In this document: piece by piece, positions 35,754-44,905 of the stretch
Layout: each line of letters begins with the position of its first letter
Numbering within the stretch: position 1 is the first letter of the stretch
Assembly (NCBI GenBank): GCA_027531395.1
Contig: JAPZRO010000001.1
Location: 186,001 to 250,000 of the forward strand
Source: Porphyrobacter sp.
GTDB lineage: Bacteria > Pseudomonadota > Alphaproteobacteria > Sphingomonadales > Sphingomonadaceae
Length of the DNA stretch: 64,000 nucleotides
Direction of reading: 5' to 3'
Translations under genes and position numbers: made by a program
The notes under the pieces: generated by a model
Told to the model about the DNA's origin: nothing
What the model saw: the letters and a program-made list of their open reading frames with translations, nothing else
The model's database searches: none

Positions 35754-36688
35754 CTGGCGATGAACGCTTTCAGCAGCGCGAACACGTCCTTCGCCTCGCG
35801 CGTCGGGGTGATAGCCATGAACACGTGCGGCGCGGCCTCGTATTCGTAGAGCTTCGCGTCCACCCCGGCGGCGCGCAGCTTGGCGGCGAAGCTGCGCGAA
35901 TCGACGATGAACAGGTCGTGCCGCCCGGTCCAGATGCGGGTCGGGGGCAGCTGCGCCAACTCGGCGGCAGGCGTGTAGAGCGGGCTGAGCTCGGCGCTCG
36001 CCGGATCGCGCTCCCCCGCCACCAGCGCCCCGCAGGCGCGCAGAGTGCCGATCTTGAGCATCAGGTCATGCGGCTCGACCGCGGCAATCGCCGGATCGGC
36101 CAGCGTCAGATCGAGCCACGGCGCGAACAGCGCGAGCTTGCCGGGCAGCGGGCCGCCCGAACGCACCAGCCGCAGCGCCAGCGCCAGTGCCATGTGCCCC
36201 CCGGCGCTGTCGCCGTTGAGGATGATCCGCGCCGGATCGTGGCTGGCGGCAAGCTCGGCATAGGTCGCATCGGCCAGCGCATCCTGCGCGGCGTGGGGGC
36301 TTTCGGGCACCACGGCATAGAGTGGCACGGTGACGCTGATGCCGCAGCGCTCGACCATCTCGGCGACCAGCGGCCAGTGCACCGTGAACATCGGCTGCAC
36401 GAAGCCGCCACCGTGGAAATAGAGCATGTGCCAGGGTGCGGGGCCAGATCTGGGGTGGAGCGTCACCACCTTCTGGCCCTGCACCATCCGCTCCTCGACG
36501 ATGAAGCGCTGGCGGAAGCGCCCGGGCATCGGCGCGTCCTCGGGCAGCTTGCGCCCATTCATGCGCGCAGCGAAGCCTTCCGCATCATGCGGGAACACCG
36601 GCGGGCGCTTGCCGATCAGCCATTTGACCGCCCGCAGCACAAGGCTCGGGCTGGGGCTGCGCAGTTCGGCGGTGGTGTCGGTCAGCAT
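35750..36688 (-). CDS. Alpha/beta hydrolase, hormone-sensitive-lipase (family IV) esterase
   Basis: 312 aa. The oxyanion HGGG box (YFHGGGFVQ, about 93-96) and the nucleophile GDSAGG (about 160) are present, with the acid in GRHDLFIVDS and the His in APHVFMA. It hydrolyses short to medium acyl esters. Cytosolic. It reads toward the SDR gene and overlaps it by 4 bp at the stops. Confidence 0.88.
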   Translation of the reverse strand: MLTDTTAELRSPSPSLVLRAVKWLIGKRPPVFPHDAEGFAARMNGRKLPEDAPMPGRFRQRFIVEERMVQGQKVVTLHPRSGPAPWHMLYFHGGGFVQPMFTVHWPLVAEMVERCGISVTVPLYAVVPESPHAAQDALADATYAELAASHDPARIILNGDSAGGHMALALALRLVRSGGPLPGKLALFAPWLDLTLADPAIAAVEPHDLMLKIGTLRACGALVAGERDPASAELSPLYTPAAELAQLPPTRIWTGRHDLFIVDSRSFAAKLRAAGVDAKLYEYEAAPHVFMAITPTREAKDVFALLKAFIAS

Positions 36689-36780
36689 GATATCTCCCTG
36701 TTGACCGCCAGACTGGAGCGCGGAGCGGGCAAGTCAAGCCTTTCGCCAGCGTGGCGGCGCGTGCGATCTTCGGGCAGAGT

Positions 36781-36806
36781 GTAACCGCGCGGGCCCCCGG
36801 CACGTA
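36781..36806 (+). promoter_or_regulatory. SigF-type promoter upstream of the ECF sigma gene
   Basis: GTAACC (36781-36786), exactly 16 bp, then CGTA (36803-36806). This matches the GTAACC-N16-CGAA consensus described for Caulobacter SigF at all but one position. It lies 59 bp upstream of the sigma factor ATG, indicating autoregulation. Confidence 0.65.
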
Positions 36807-36864
36807 ATACCGCCACACCGGTCGGCGCCCGCACGCTGCAAGAGGACTGTCCAAGACCCGCTGG

Positions 36865-37401
36865 ATGCTTGCCGACGAGGCCACCTTTGCCCGGCTGATG
36901 GCCGCGATGCAGCAGGGCGACCGCGCGGCGGCCAATGTGCTGCTGACCGAGGCGGGGCTGTGGCTCGAACGCTATTTCCGCCGCCGGGTGCCGCCGGGGC
37001 AGGTCGATGATCTGGTGCAGGAGGTGCTGATCGCGCTCCACGCCAAGCGCGCCAGCTGGGATCCGGCGCGTCCGTTCCTGCCGTGGCTGGCGGCGATCGC
37101 GCGCTACCGCTGGGTCGATCACCTGCGCCGCGTCTACCGCGAGGCGGGCGAGGCGCTGGAGGAGGATGCCGGGGCGCAGGACAGCGGCGAGGACGGCGTG
37201 CTCGCCCGCCTCAGCCTCGACCGGCTGTTCGCGCGGCTCCCCTTGGGGCAGGCGCAGGCGATCGAGCTGGTCAAGATCGAGGGGCTCTCGATCGAGGAAG
37301 CCTCGCGGCGCAGCGGGCAGAGCGAGAGCCTCGTCAAAGTGAACATCCACCGCGGCCTGAAGAAGCTCGCCGCGCTGGTCGAGAAGGCGGAAACGACATG
37401 A
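36865..37401 (+). CDS. sigF: ECF sigma factor, SigF-like
   Basis: 178 aa. Sigma2 includes VDDLVQEVLIALHAKRASWDP and PWLAAIARYRWVDHLRR; sigma4 includes LPLGQAQAIELVKIEGLSIE then EASRRSGQSESLVKVNIHRGLKKL. It is followed, with ATGA overlap, by a DUF1109/NrsF anti-sigma. This pairing and the upstream promoter motif identify the Caulobacter SigF-NrsF type, which responds to heavy-metal/oxidant stress there. The inducing signal here is inferred only. Confidence 0.82.
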   Translation: MLADEATFARLMAAMQQGDRAAANVLLTEAGLWLERYFRRRVPPGQVDDLVQEVLIALHAKRASWDPARPFLPWLAAIARYRWVDHLRRVYREAGEALEEDAGAQDSGEDGVLARLSLDRLFARLPLGQAQAIELVKIEGLSIEEASRRSGQSESLVKVNIHRGLKKLAALVEKAETT

Positions 37402-38051
37402 ACGAACCGACCTCCCGCGCCGATCTGATCGCGGCCCTTGCCGAGAATTGCGCGCCGGTGCGCCGGGTCCGTCCGTGGGAAGGCACGGCGCTGATCATCG
37501 CCGCCACCGCCGCCGCCGCGATCGGTGCGAGCATGGTGTTCGGGTTCTGGCGCGGCATGTTGGCGGGCGAGGCCTCACCCTTTTTCTGGATCACCAACGC
37601 CCTGCTGCTGGTGCTGGGCACGGCGAGCACGGCGGCACTGGTGACAGGCGCCTTGCCGCAGGTCGGCCCGCGCCCGAATGCGCCCATGTGGGCCTTCGCG
37701 CTGCTCGGCGCGCTGCCGCTTGCCGCAGTGATCCAGCTGCTGCGCGTCCCGCACGCGCATCTCAACGAGGGCCTTGGCGATCCCGACGCGCTGCACTGCC
37801 TGACCTCGGCGCTGGCAGCGGGGCTGGTGGTGGCAATCGCCGCCGTGTTGTTCCTGCGCCGCGCGGCGCCGGTCGCGCTGGCGCGGCAGGCGTGGCTGAC
37901 GGGGCTGGCCTCGGGCGCGCTCGGCACGCTCGCCTTCGGCCTCACCTGCCCGCTCGACGGGATCGTGCATCTCGGGCTGTGGCACGTGCTGCCGGTGCCG
38001 ATCGCGGCACTGGTCGCGCGGGTGATCGTCCCGCCGCTGATCCGGTGGTGA
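37398..38051 (+). CDS. nrsF: NrsF-like (DUF1109) membrane anti-sigma factor
   Basis: 217 aa with six predicted membrane helices (starting about 30-50, 62-85, 96-118, 133-152, 162-180, 187-210). Two family-conserved cysteines are visible in DALHCLTSA and GLTCPLDG; in NrsF these are needed for signal sensing. It holds SigF at the membrane until stress. Translationally coupled to the sigma gene. Confidence 0.84.
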   Translation: MNEPTSRADLIAALAENCAPVRRVRPWEGTALIIAATAAAAIGASMVFGFWRGMLAGEASPFFWITNALLLVLGTASTAALVTGALPQVGPRPNAPMWAFALLGALPLAAVIQLLRVPHAHLNEGLGDPDALHCLTSALAAGLVVAIAAVLFLRRAAPVALARQAWLTGLASGALGTLAFGLTCPLDGIVHLGLWHVLPVPIAALVARVIVPPLIRW

Positions 38052-38057
38052 TTGCGG

Positions 38058-38795
38058 TCAGGCCCGCAGGAACTGCACCGCGGGCTGGCGCGCAATCTGG
38101 TCCTTCAGCCGCCGCGTCTCGACATCGTAGATGCCCACGCACAGGGCAAAGGCGAGAATGATCATCGCGAATTCGCCCTCGTCCTCGATGAAGGCGAGCA
38201 GGTTGAGCACGCCCACGCCATGCTGGCCCCAGGAGGTGACCAGATCGACCGCGATGCCGAACACCGCCGCTCCGGCGATGCAGGCCGCGATCAGCGCGCC
38301 ATGGGTCGCCGCCCGCTTGTCGGCCTGACGCAGCGCGACCACCATTCCGGCCGCCCACAGCAGCCCGACCAGCGCGAACACCAGCGTCTCGGCAAGGTGG
38401 TGCGGCTCGACCGGCAGAGCGGCGATCACCGGCAGCATGGCCCCGAGCGCGTAGCCGACCTGCTCGTGCACCTCGCCCCAGTTGTCGATCGTCAGCCACA
38501 CGAACAGGATCGCGCTGGTGAGATAGACCAGCGCACGATTGCGCAGCCACAGCACGAACAGCAGCACCGCCGAGGCGGCGGTCAGCGCATATTCGAGGAA
38601 TTCGGCGAAGGAGCCGTCCTGCGACATGAAGAACTGCACCGGCAGCGCGGCGCCGGTGGCATCGCCGTAATGCGCCGCGACGTCGAGACCGACGAGCACG
38701 CAGGCATAGGGAATGATGCACATCAGCACGAGGCGCAGTGCGCGCGAGTGCAGCAACTGGCTGCAGGTATCGCGGATATCGGCGGGCCTGATCAT
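38058..38795 (-). CDS. Hypothetical polytopic membrane protein
   Basis: 245 aa from ATG 38795 (MIRPADIRDTC). About seven hydrophobic helices; conserved-looking polar patches are TIDNWGEVHEQVGY, EPHHLAETL and DLVTSWGQHG between helices. No family recognised with confidence. It converges on nrsF with 6 bp between the stops and is divergent from ispG. Histidines near the membrane surface could bind metal, but that is speculation. Confidence 0.7.
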   Translation of the reverse strand: MIRPADIRDTCSQLLHSRALRLVLMCIIPYACVLVGLDVAAHYGDATGAALPVQFFMSQDGSFAEFLEYALTAASAVLLFVLWLRNRALVYLTSAILFVWLTIDNWGEVHEQVGYALGAMLPVIAALPVEPHHLAETLVFALVGLLWAAGMVVALRQADKRAATHGALIAACIAGAAVFGIAVDLVTSWGQHGVGVLNLLAFIEDEGEFAMIILAFALCVGIYDVETRRLKDQIARQPAVQFLRA

Positions 38796-38999
38796 CGAAT
38801 TACCGTCCTTAGCGCGCCGCTCCCCCTGCGGCAGAGTCGTCTTGTGGACCCCAATCTGTAACAATTACCCTGCGCGCAGGGCGCGGCGAACCGGCGATTG
38901 CGGGCCTGCCCCAATCTGCGACATCTTGCATATATTGGGTTAAGTCTTTCGCCCTGCGGGTCATTGCTCCGACCCGCCCGCGCGGCTATATGCGCTTCC

Positions 39000-40157
39000 A
39001 TGTCCAGCATCCGTCCCTGGCGCACGATCGAGCGCCGCAAATGCCGTCAGATCATGGTCGGCAACGTCCCCGTTGGCGGTGATGCCCCGATCACGGTGCA
39101 GACCATGACCAACACGCCTACCGAGGACGTCAAGGCGACGATCGACCAGATCCGCCGCTGCGAGGAAGTGGGCGCGGACATCATCCGCGTGTCCTGCCCG
39201 ACCGAGGAATCGACCGCCAACTTCAAGCAGATCACCCGCGCATCGCGCATCCCGATCGTCGCCGACATCCACTTCCACTACAAGCGCGCATTGGAAGCGG
39301 CTGACGCGGGCGCTGCGTGCCTGCGCATCAACCCGGGCAATATCGGCTCGGCGAGCCGCGTCGCCGAAGTGGTGCGCGCCGCCAAGGCCAATGGCTGCGC
39401 GATCCGCATCGGGGTGAACGCCGGCAGCCTCGAGAAGGACCTGCTCGAGAAGTATGGCGAGCCCTGCCCCGAGGCGCTTATCGAAAGCGCGCTCGATCAC
39501 ATCAAGCTGCTGCAGGACCACGATTTCCACGAATACAAGGTGGCGGTGAAGGCCTCCGACGTGTTTCTCGCGGTCGCCGCCTATCACGGCCTCGCTGAAA
39601 CGGTCGATTGCCCGCTGCACCTCGGCATCACCGAGGCGGGCGGGCTGATCGGCGGGACGGTGAAGTCCTCGATCGGCATCGGCAGCCTTCTGTGGGCGGG
39701 GATCGGCGACACGATCCGCGTCAGCCTCTCGGCCGAGCCGGAGCAGGAGATCAAGGTCGGCTTCGAGATGCTCAAGGCGCTCGGCCTTAGAACCCGCGGC
39801 GTCCGCGTGGTGTCCTGCCCCTCGTGCTCGCGCCAGGGCTTCGACGTGATCCGCACGGTCGAAACGCTCGAAAAGCGGCTCGAGCACATCAAGACCCCGA
39901 TGAGCCTTTCGGTGCTTGGCTGCGTCGTCAACGGCCCGGGCGAAGCGCGCGAGACCGATATCGGCCTGACCGGCGGCGGCAATGGCAAGCACATGGTCTA
40001 CCTGTCGGGCATGAAGGCCCACGCCATCGACGACGAGGCGATGCTCGAACACATCGTCAAGCTGGTTGAGGAAAAGGCCGCTGCCATCGAGCGGGGCGAG
40101 GCCACCGCCTTCGATCCCCACGCCGCCCCGCAGCAAGCCGTCGAAGCCGCCGAGTGA
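39000..40157 (+). CDS. ispG: (E)-4-hydroxy-3-methylbut-2-enyl-diphosphate synthase
   Basis: 385 aa. MEP-pathway enzyme that converts ME-cPP to HMBPP with a 4Fe-4S cluster. TIM-barrel start ([16 protein letters not shown]), then the cluster domain with [12 protein letters not shown] and [17 protein letters not shown]; three Cys and one Glu serve as ligands. ATG 39000 is preferred to an upstream in-frame start because the family begins near this point. A thioredoxin-like lipoprotein gene overlaps its stop. Confidence 0.96.
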   Translation: MSSIRPWRTIERRKCRQIMVGNVPVGGDAPITVQTMTNTPTEDVKATIDQIRRCEEVGADIIRVSCPTEESTANFKQITRASRIPIVADIHFHYKRALEAADAGAACLRINPGNIGSASRVAEVVRAAKANGCAIRIGVNAGSLEKDLLEKYGEPCPEALIESALDHIKLLQDHDFHEYKVAVKASDVFLAVAAYHGLAETVDCPLHLGITEAGGLIGGTVKSSIGIGSLLWAGIGDTIRVSLSAEPEQEIKVGFEMLKALGLRTRGVRVVSCPSCSRQGFDVIRTVETLEKRLEHIKTPMSLSVLGCVVNGPGEARETDIGLTGGGNGKHMVYLSGMKAHAIDDEAMLEHIVKLVEEKAAAIERGEATAFDPHAAPQQAVEAAE

Positions 40158-40657
40158 TCCGCGCCGCCATTGCCGCAAGTCTGGCGCTGGCGCTCGCCGC
40201 CTGCGCGACGACCGCCCCTGTGGTGAAGGCCCACGGGCCGCAGGCAATGCTTTACGATGCCGCAGCCAATGCGGCCGGCAATGTCGACGCCGCGCTCGCC
40301 CGCGCGTCGGGCAATGGCAAGCGGGTGCTGCTGGTGATGGGCGCGAACTGGTGCCACGACAGCACCGCGCTCGCCGGATGGCTAGAAACCCCGCGCTTTG
40401 CCGGGCTGGTGGCGGAGCGTTACGAGCTGGTCTTCGTCAATGTGGGGATGCCGCAGACCGGCGACGGGCATAATCTCGACGTGCCGCGCCGCTTCGGTCT
40501 GGCCGAGCTGCCGGGCACGCCTGCCCTGCTGGTGCTCACACCAGAGGGCAAGGCGGTGAACCTCGACACGGCGGCAAGCTGGCGCAACGCCGCAAGCCGC
40601 TCGGAGGACGCGATCTTTGCCGAGCTGGCGGCGTTGGCCGACAAGCCCCTGTCATGA
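40154..40657 (+). CDS. Thioredoxin-fold lipoprotein
   Basis: 167 aa from a GTG overlapping the ispG stop. Lipoprotein signal [20 protein letters not shown] with Cys at the LAAC lipobox. The mature part is thioredoxin-like: [19 protein letters not shown], with a WCHDS active site (single Cys, so not a CxxC oxidoreductase), and a cis-Pro loop near [10 protein letters not shown]. Likely periplasmic, facing the outer membrane. The mntP start overlaps its stop (ATGA). Confidence 0.78.
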   Translation: MIRAAIAASLALALAACATTAPVVKAHGPQAMLYDAAANAAGNVDAALARASGNGKRVLLVMGANWCHDSTALAGWLETPRFAGLVAERYELVFVNVGMPQTGDGHNLDVPRRFGLAELPGTPALLVLTPEGKAVNLDTAASWRNAASRSEDAIFAELAALADKPLS

Positions 40658-41199
40658 TCGAAGCCCTGCTGCTCGCAGTCGCGCTGGCGATGGACGCCTT
40701 TGCGGTCGCGCTCACGCAAGGCGCGAAGTTCCGCCCCGGCTTGCGCGGCGGGCTGGCGATTGCGCTCACCTTCGGGGTGTTCCAGGCGCTGATGCCGCTC
40801 GCCGGATGGGTGATCGGCGCGGTGGCGCTGATCTATATCGAAGCTGTCGATCACTGGATCGCCTTCGGATTGCTGACCTTCCTCGGGGTGCGGATGCTGG
40901 GCGGCCATGTCGGCGAGGAGGAGGCCTCCCACGCACTGACCGGCCGCGCGCTGCTGCTCGCCGGGGTGGCGACCAGCATCGACGCGCTGGCGGCGGGGAT
41001 CACCCTGCCGACGCTCGCGGTGGAGCCGCTGGTGGCTGTCGCGCTGATCGGCCTCGTCACCGCCGCCATGAGCGGTGCAGGCGTGGCGCTGGGACGGGTC
41101 GCGGGCGACAGGTGGGGCGAATGGGCCGAGCGCGCGGGCGGCGTGATCCTGATCGCACTGGGCTGCAAGATCCTCGCCGAGCACACCGGCTGGCTGTAA
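40654..41199 (+). CDS. mntP: Manganese efflux pump MntP
   Basis: 181 aa with six membrane helices in two repeats. The acidic membrane motifs AMDAFAVALTQG (helix 1) and TSIDALAAGI (helix 4) are the MntP signatures. Exports Mn2+ to prevent manganese toxicity. Coupled downstream of ispG and the thioredoxin-like gene; no yybP-ykoY riboswitch space exists because it is embedded in the operon. Confidence 0.9.
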   Translation: MIEALLLAVALAMDAFAVALTQGAKFRPGLRGGLAIALTFGVFQALMPLAGWVIGAVALIYIEAVDHWIAFGLLTFLGVRMLGGHVGEEEASHALTGRALLLAGVATSIDALAAGITLPTLAVEPLVAVALIGLVTAAMSGAGVALGRVAGDRWGEWAERAGGVILIALGCKILAEHTGWL

Positions 41200-41203
41200 G
41201 GCC

Positions 41204-42124
41204 ATGCTCCACGTCGTCCATCACGCCGACTATATGGCTCCCCGCCCCGAACGGGGGAGCTTCCGCTTCGACAAATACTACCTCGTGATGGAGGAGCTGC
41301 GCCGCAGCGGCGCGGCCATTACCGAGCACGCGCCCGAGCCCATGCCGCGGGAATGGCTCGAAGCGGTGCATTGCCCCGACTATGTCGATCAGGTCTTCCG
41401 CGCCGAAGTCCCGCGCGAGAAGGAGCGGCGGATCGGCTTTCCGGTCACGCCTGCGATCACCTCGCGCGTGCGGCACACCAATGGCGGGACATGGCTCGCC
41501 GCGCAGCTCGCCCGCCGCCACGGCTATGCCGCCAACTCCGCCGCCGGGAGCCACCACGCGCTGCACGATACCGGCGCGGGGTACTGCGTGTTCAACGACC
41601 TTGCGGTGACCGCCAACCGCCTGATCGCGGAAGGGGACGCGCGGCGGGTGCTGATCGTCGATCTCGACGTGCATCAGGGCGACGGCACCGCCAGCCTCAC
41701 CGCCGGGCGCACCGACATCTTCACCCTCTCGCTCCATGCCGAAAAGAACTTTCCGGTCAGGAAAGCGCGCTCCAGCCGCGATGTCGGCCTGCCCGACGGG
41801 GTGGACGATGACGGCTACATGGAGGCCCTCACCCGCCACCTGCCGGAGGTTCTTGCCGACTTCGCCCCCGACTTCGTGCTCTATCAGGCCGGCGTCGACC
41901 CACATGCCGAAGACAAGCTCGGGCGGCTGGCGCTGACCGACGCAGGGCTCGCCGCGCGCGACCGCTTCGTTGTCGGTTCATGCAGGGGTCGTGGGCTACC
42001 CGTCGCAAGCGCATTGGGCGGCGGATATGGCGATGATCCGCGCATCGTCGCCGCGCGCCATGCCGCCTCGATGCTCACGATGGCGGACGAGAATCGCCGC
42101 TGGCCTTCGCCGCAATCGTGCTAA
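41204..42124 (+). CDS. Histone deacetylase-family amidohydrolase (AcuC-like)
   Basis: 306 aa. Zn-amidohydrolase signatures: SHHALHDTGAGYCVFNDLAV (active-site His pair), DLDVHQGDGT (Zn ligands), YQAGVDPHAEDKLG (Zn Asp) and GGGYG. Class II/IV HDAC-type; bacterial members deacetylate proteins, acetoin-utilisation substrates or polyamines. Starts 4 bp after mntP and may belong to that operon. Confidence 0.88.
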   Translation: MLHVVHHADYMAPRPERGSFRFDKYYLVMEELRRSGAAITEHAPEPMPREWLEAVHCPDYVDQVFRAEVPREKERRIGFPVTPAITSRVRHTNGGTWLAAQLARRHGYAANSAAGSHHALHDTGAGYCVFNDLAVTANRLIAEGDARRVLIVDLDVHQGDGTASLTAGRTDIFTLSLHAEKNFPVRKARSSRDVGLPDGVDDDGYMEALTRHLPEVLADFAPDFVLYQAGVDPHAEDKLGRLALTDAGLAARDRFVVGSCRGRGLPVASALGGGYGDDPRIVAARHAASMLTMADENRRWPSPQSC

Positions 42125-42157
42125 GGCGCGGGCAGACAGACAGAAAAGCGACTCTCT

Positions 42158-43624
42158 ATGGCTTCCCAAGAAACCGATTACCTGATCATCGGCGCGGGCG
42201 CCGTGGGCCTCGCCTTTGCCGACACGCTCCTCGACGAGGACCCGGACTGCCACATCACCTTCGTCGACAAGCACGCCAAGCCCGGCGGGCACTGGAACGA
42301 TGCCTATTCCTTTGTCGCGCTGCACCAGCCCTCGGCATTCTACGGCGTCAATTCGATGGCCTTCCCGGGCGAGCAGATCGACACCCACGGCCCCAATCAG
42401 GGGCTCTATGCGCTCGCCAGCGGCACCGAGGTTTCGGCCTATTTCGAAAAAGTGATGAACCTGCGCCTGCTGCCCTCGGGCCGCGTCGCCTATCACCGGC
42501 TCACTGAGTTCAAGGGCCGCGATGCCGATGGCACAGCGCGGATCGCGGGGGTGCTGTCGGGCGCGGAGCAAACCATCGCGGTGCGCCGCAAGCTGGTCGA
42601 TGCGACCTTCTACCAGACCTCGGTGCCGAGCACCCACAAGCGCGCCTTCTCGGCCGCCGAGGGCGTGCGCGTGGTCGCTCCCGGCGAGCTGCCCGATCTG
42701 TGGAAGACGCCCGACAATGCCCCGCGCGATTTCGTCATCCTTGGCGGGGGCAAGACCGCGATGGACGCGGGCGTATGGCTGCTCGAAGCCGGGGTCGCGC
42801 CGGAGCGCATCCACTGGGTGCGCCCGCGTGACAGCTGGCTGACCAATCGCAAGTTTGTCCAGCCGGGCGAGGACTTCCTCGGCGCGACCATCGCCAACCA
42901 GATGGCGCATCTGGAAGCCTGCGCCGCCGCCAGCGATGGCGATGGGCTGTTCGAGCACCTTGAGCGCGGCGGCTATGTCCTGCGCATAGACCCTGAAGTG
43001 AAGCCGGAAATGTTCCACTTCGCCGTCATCTCCGAAGGCGAGATCGCGCTGCTGCGGCAGATCACACAGGTGATCCGCAAGGGCCGGGTGACGCATATCG
43101 AGCACGGCGCACTGCATTTCGGCGGGGAGAGCCACGCCGTGCCCGAAGGCGCGCTGTTCATCGACTGCACCGCACGTGCCGTGCCTTTCACCGCCGAGGC
43201 CAATGCCGGCCCGCAGTTCCGCGGCGATACCATCGTGCTGCAACCGGTGCACGTGCCGCTGGTGACCTTCAGCGCCGCGCTCACCGCCTTCCTCGAAGTG
43301 CATTATGCCGACAATGCGACCCGCAACCAGCTGGCCCGCACCGCTCCGCTGACCGATCGCCCTGCGACCTTCCCCTATGCCTTCATGATGAACCTGATGA
43401 ACCGCGGAACGTGGTCGCAGACCCCCGAGATTGCCGCATGGCTGGCGAAATCGCGGCTCGACCCGACCGGCCCGACGATCACCCGGATGATGGCGGCGGG
43501 CGACCCGCGGCTGGCGGTGCTCGGCGGCTTCCGCGAGGCGGTGATGCAGGCCATGCCGCATGTCATCCGGCTCGGCATGGCGGCCAAGGCGCTTCACGAA
43601 ACCGGCGGACCTCCCACGAATTGA
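42158..43624 (+). CDS. FAD/NAD(P)-binding flavoprotein oxidoreductase
   Basis: 488 aa. N-terminal FAD Rossmann motif YLIIGAGAVGLAFADTL, followed by KHAKPGGHWNDAYSFV similar to flavin monooxygenases (GxxGGxW-type). A second nucleotide-binding motif is VILGGGKTAMDAGVWL (about 192-207). No membrane segments. FMO-like enzymes hydroxylate small substrates with NADPH and O2; the precise reaction is unknown. Confidence 0.8.
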   Translation: MASQETDYLIIGAGAVGLAFADTLLDEDPDCHITFVDKHAKPGGHWNDAYSFVALHQPSAFYGVNSMAFPGEQIDTHGPNQGLYALASGTEVSAYFEKVMNLRLLPSGRVAYHRLTEFKGRDADGTARIAGVLSGAEQTIAVRRKLVDATFYQTSVPSTHKRAFSAAEGVRVVAPGELPDLWKTPDNAPRDFVILGGGKTAMDAGVWLLEAGVAPERIHWVRPRDSWLTNRKFVQPGEDFLGATIANQMAHLEACAAASDGDGLFEHLERGGYVLRIDPEVKPEMFHFAVISEGEIALLRQITQVIRKGRVTHIEHGALHFGGESHAVPEGALFIDCTARAVPFTAEANAGPQFRGDTIVLQPVHVPLVTFSAALTAFLEVHYADNATRNQLARTAPLTDRPATFPYAFMMNLMNRGTWSQTPEIAAWLAKSRLDPTGPTITRMMAAGDPRLAVLGGFREAVMQAMPHVIRLGMAAKALHETGGPPTN

Positions 43625-43703
43625 CGCAGAACTGCGACGAGCCGTGCGGGCGGGGCATTTGCGTTATTGGGAACGCAAGGCTTGGGCGTTACGTTACGGC
43701 ATA

Positions 43704-44417
43704 ATGAAACGTCGCGAGCTTTTGAAAGGCACACTGGCCGTCGGTGCGGCATTGGCATTGCCAACGCGCGTCTTCGCGTCGGTCGCCGCGACACCGGCTT
43801 CGGGCACCCCACGCGACCGCATCCTGTTCGGCATCGCCCAGCGCGAGCTGCTGCGCGCGGGCAATGCGATCTGGAAGCACGACATCGTCGGCATCGCCGA
43901 TTTCGGCCTGCATTCGGCCAAGCCCCGCTTCCACTTCGTCAATCTCGAACGCGGCGAGGTCAATTCCTATCACGTCAGCCACGGCATGGGCTCCGACCCG
44001 CAGCATGACGGCTGGCTCAAGCAGTTCTCCAACACCGAAGGCTCCAACGCCACCAGCCGCGGCGCCTATGTGACGTGGGAGTGGTACAAGGGCCGCTACG
44101 GCACCTCGGTGCGCCTCGGCGGGCTCGACGAGAGCAACAATGCCGCGCTGCGCCGCTACATCGTGATGCACCGCGCCGACTATGCCGAGCCCGAGCACCT
44201 CGAACGCTATGGCCGCCTCGGGCGCTCCAACGGCTGCTTCGCGATGGGCGAGGAACAGTTCCGCATCGCGCTGATGCACCTGTCGGGCGGACGCCTGCTC
44301 TATGCCGACAGCCTGGGGCTGGAAGAAGACGGCTCGATCCAGCCGCTGCCCGAACTCGCCATGATCGATCGCAAGCCGCTCGACTTCGGCCCGGGCGCCG
44401 CCGCCAGCGCGTACTGA
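43704..44417 (+). CDS. YkuD_2-type (murein L,D-transpeptidase catalytic domain family) protein, Tat-exported
   Basis: 237 aa from ATG 43704. Leader MKRRELLKGTLAVGAALALPT is Tat-like (twin Arg). The catalytic Cys is in GRSNGCFAM, equivalent to the S/HxxGC signature of L,D-transpeptidases; upstream TSRGAYVTWEWYKGRYGTSV is typical of the PF13645 group. Likely periplasmic peptidoglycan-related. A short repeat GTTACGTTACG lies just before the start. A canonical YkuD gene lies 500 bp downstream on the other strand. Confidence 0.82.
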   Translation: MKRRELLKGTLAVGAALALPTRVFASVAATPASGTPRDRILFGIAQRELLRAGNAIWKHDIVGIADFGLHSAKPRFHFVNLERGEVNSYHVSHGMGSDPQHDGWLKQFSNTEGSNATSRGAYVTWEWYKGRYGTSVRLGGLDESNNAALRRYIVMHRADYAEPEHLERYGRLGRSNGCFAMGEEQFRIALMHLSGGRLLYADSLGLEEDGSIQPLPELAMIDRKPLDFGPGAAASAY

Positions 44418-44422
44418 TCAGG

Positions 44423-44905
44423 GTGGATGATCAACCGGAGTCCGACCTCGTCGAACTGACGTGGCCGGATGTCCGGCAACCCGATCCGATCGCCGTCGCT
44501 CTGCTCTGGTCGGCTTCCGGTGGTGCCTTCGGCGGCGGCGCCCTGCTTAGCGCCGTGTCCCTTCTGATGGCCGCCGCAGACATATCGGCTGGCATCATGC
44601 CCGATTTCGATATGGTTTTGGCGACGCTCGTCGTCTCGCCGCTGATGATAGCCGCCTTCAGCCTGATCGTGGTTGTGCCCTGCACGCTGCTGTTCGGCTT
44701 GCCGAGCGCCTTGGCGGTGCGCCATTTCGCGCTGCGCAAATGGCCAGCCTTGATCGTCTGCCTGCTGGCCGCGGCCTGCGCACTGCTCTGTGCGATCTGG
44801 CTGATCTCCGGCGGGAAATGGGAGCTTGCCGCGATCCTGTTCACCGCGCCCTTTGCCCTGAGCGCGGCGATCATCCTGTGGTGGCGGCTGGCCCCGCCCG
44901 CCTAG
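44423..44905 (+). CDS. Hypothetical membrane protein
   Basis: 160 aa from GTG 44423, 5 bp after the YkuD_2 stop. Four hydrophobic helices (about 25-50, 60-85, 98-120, 125-148). No family recognised. Its TAG stop shares the palindrome CTAG with the stop of the convergent L,D-transpeptidase gene at 44902-44905. Confidence 0.65.
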   Translation: MDDQPESDLVELTWPDVRQPDPIAVALLWSASGGAFGGGALLSAVSLLMAAADISAGIMPDFDMVLATLVVSPLMIAAFSLIVVVPCTLLFGLPSALAVRHFALRKWPALIVCLLAAACALLCAIWLISGGKWELAAILFTAPFALSAAIILWWRLAPPA

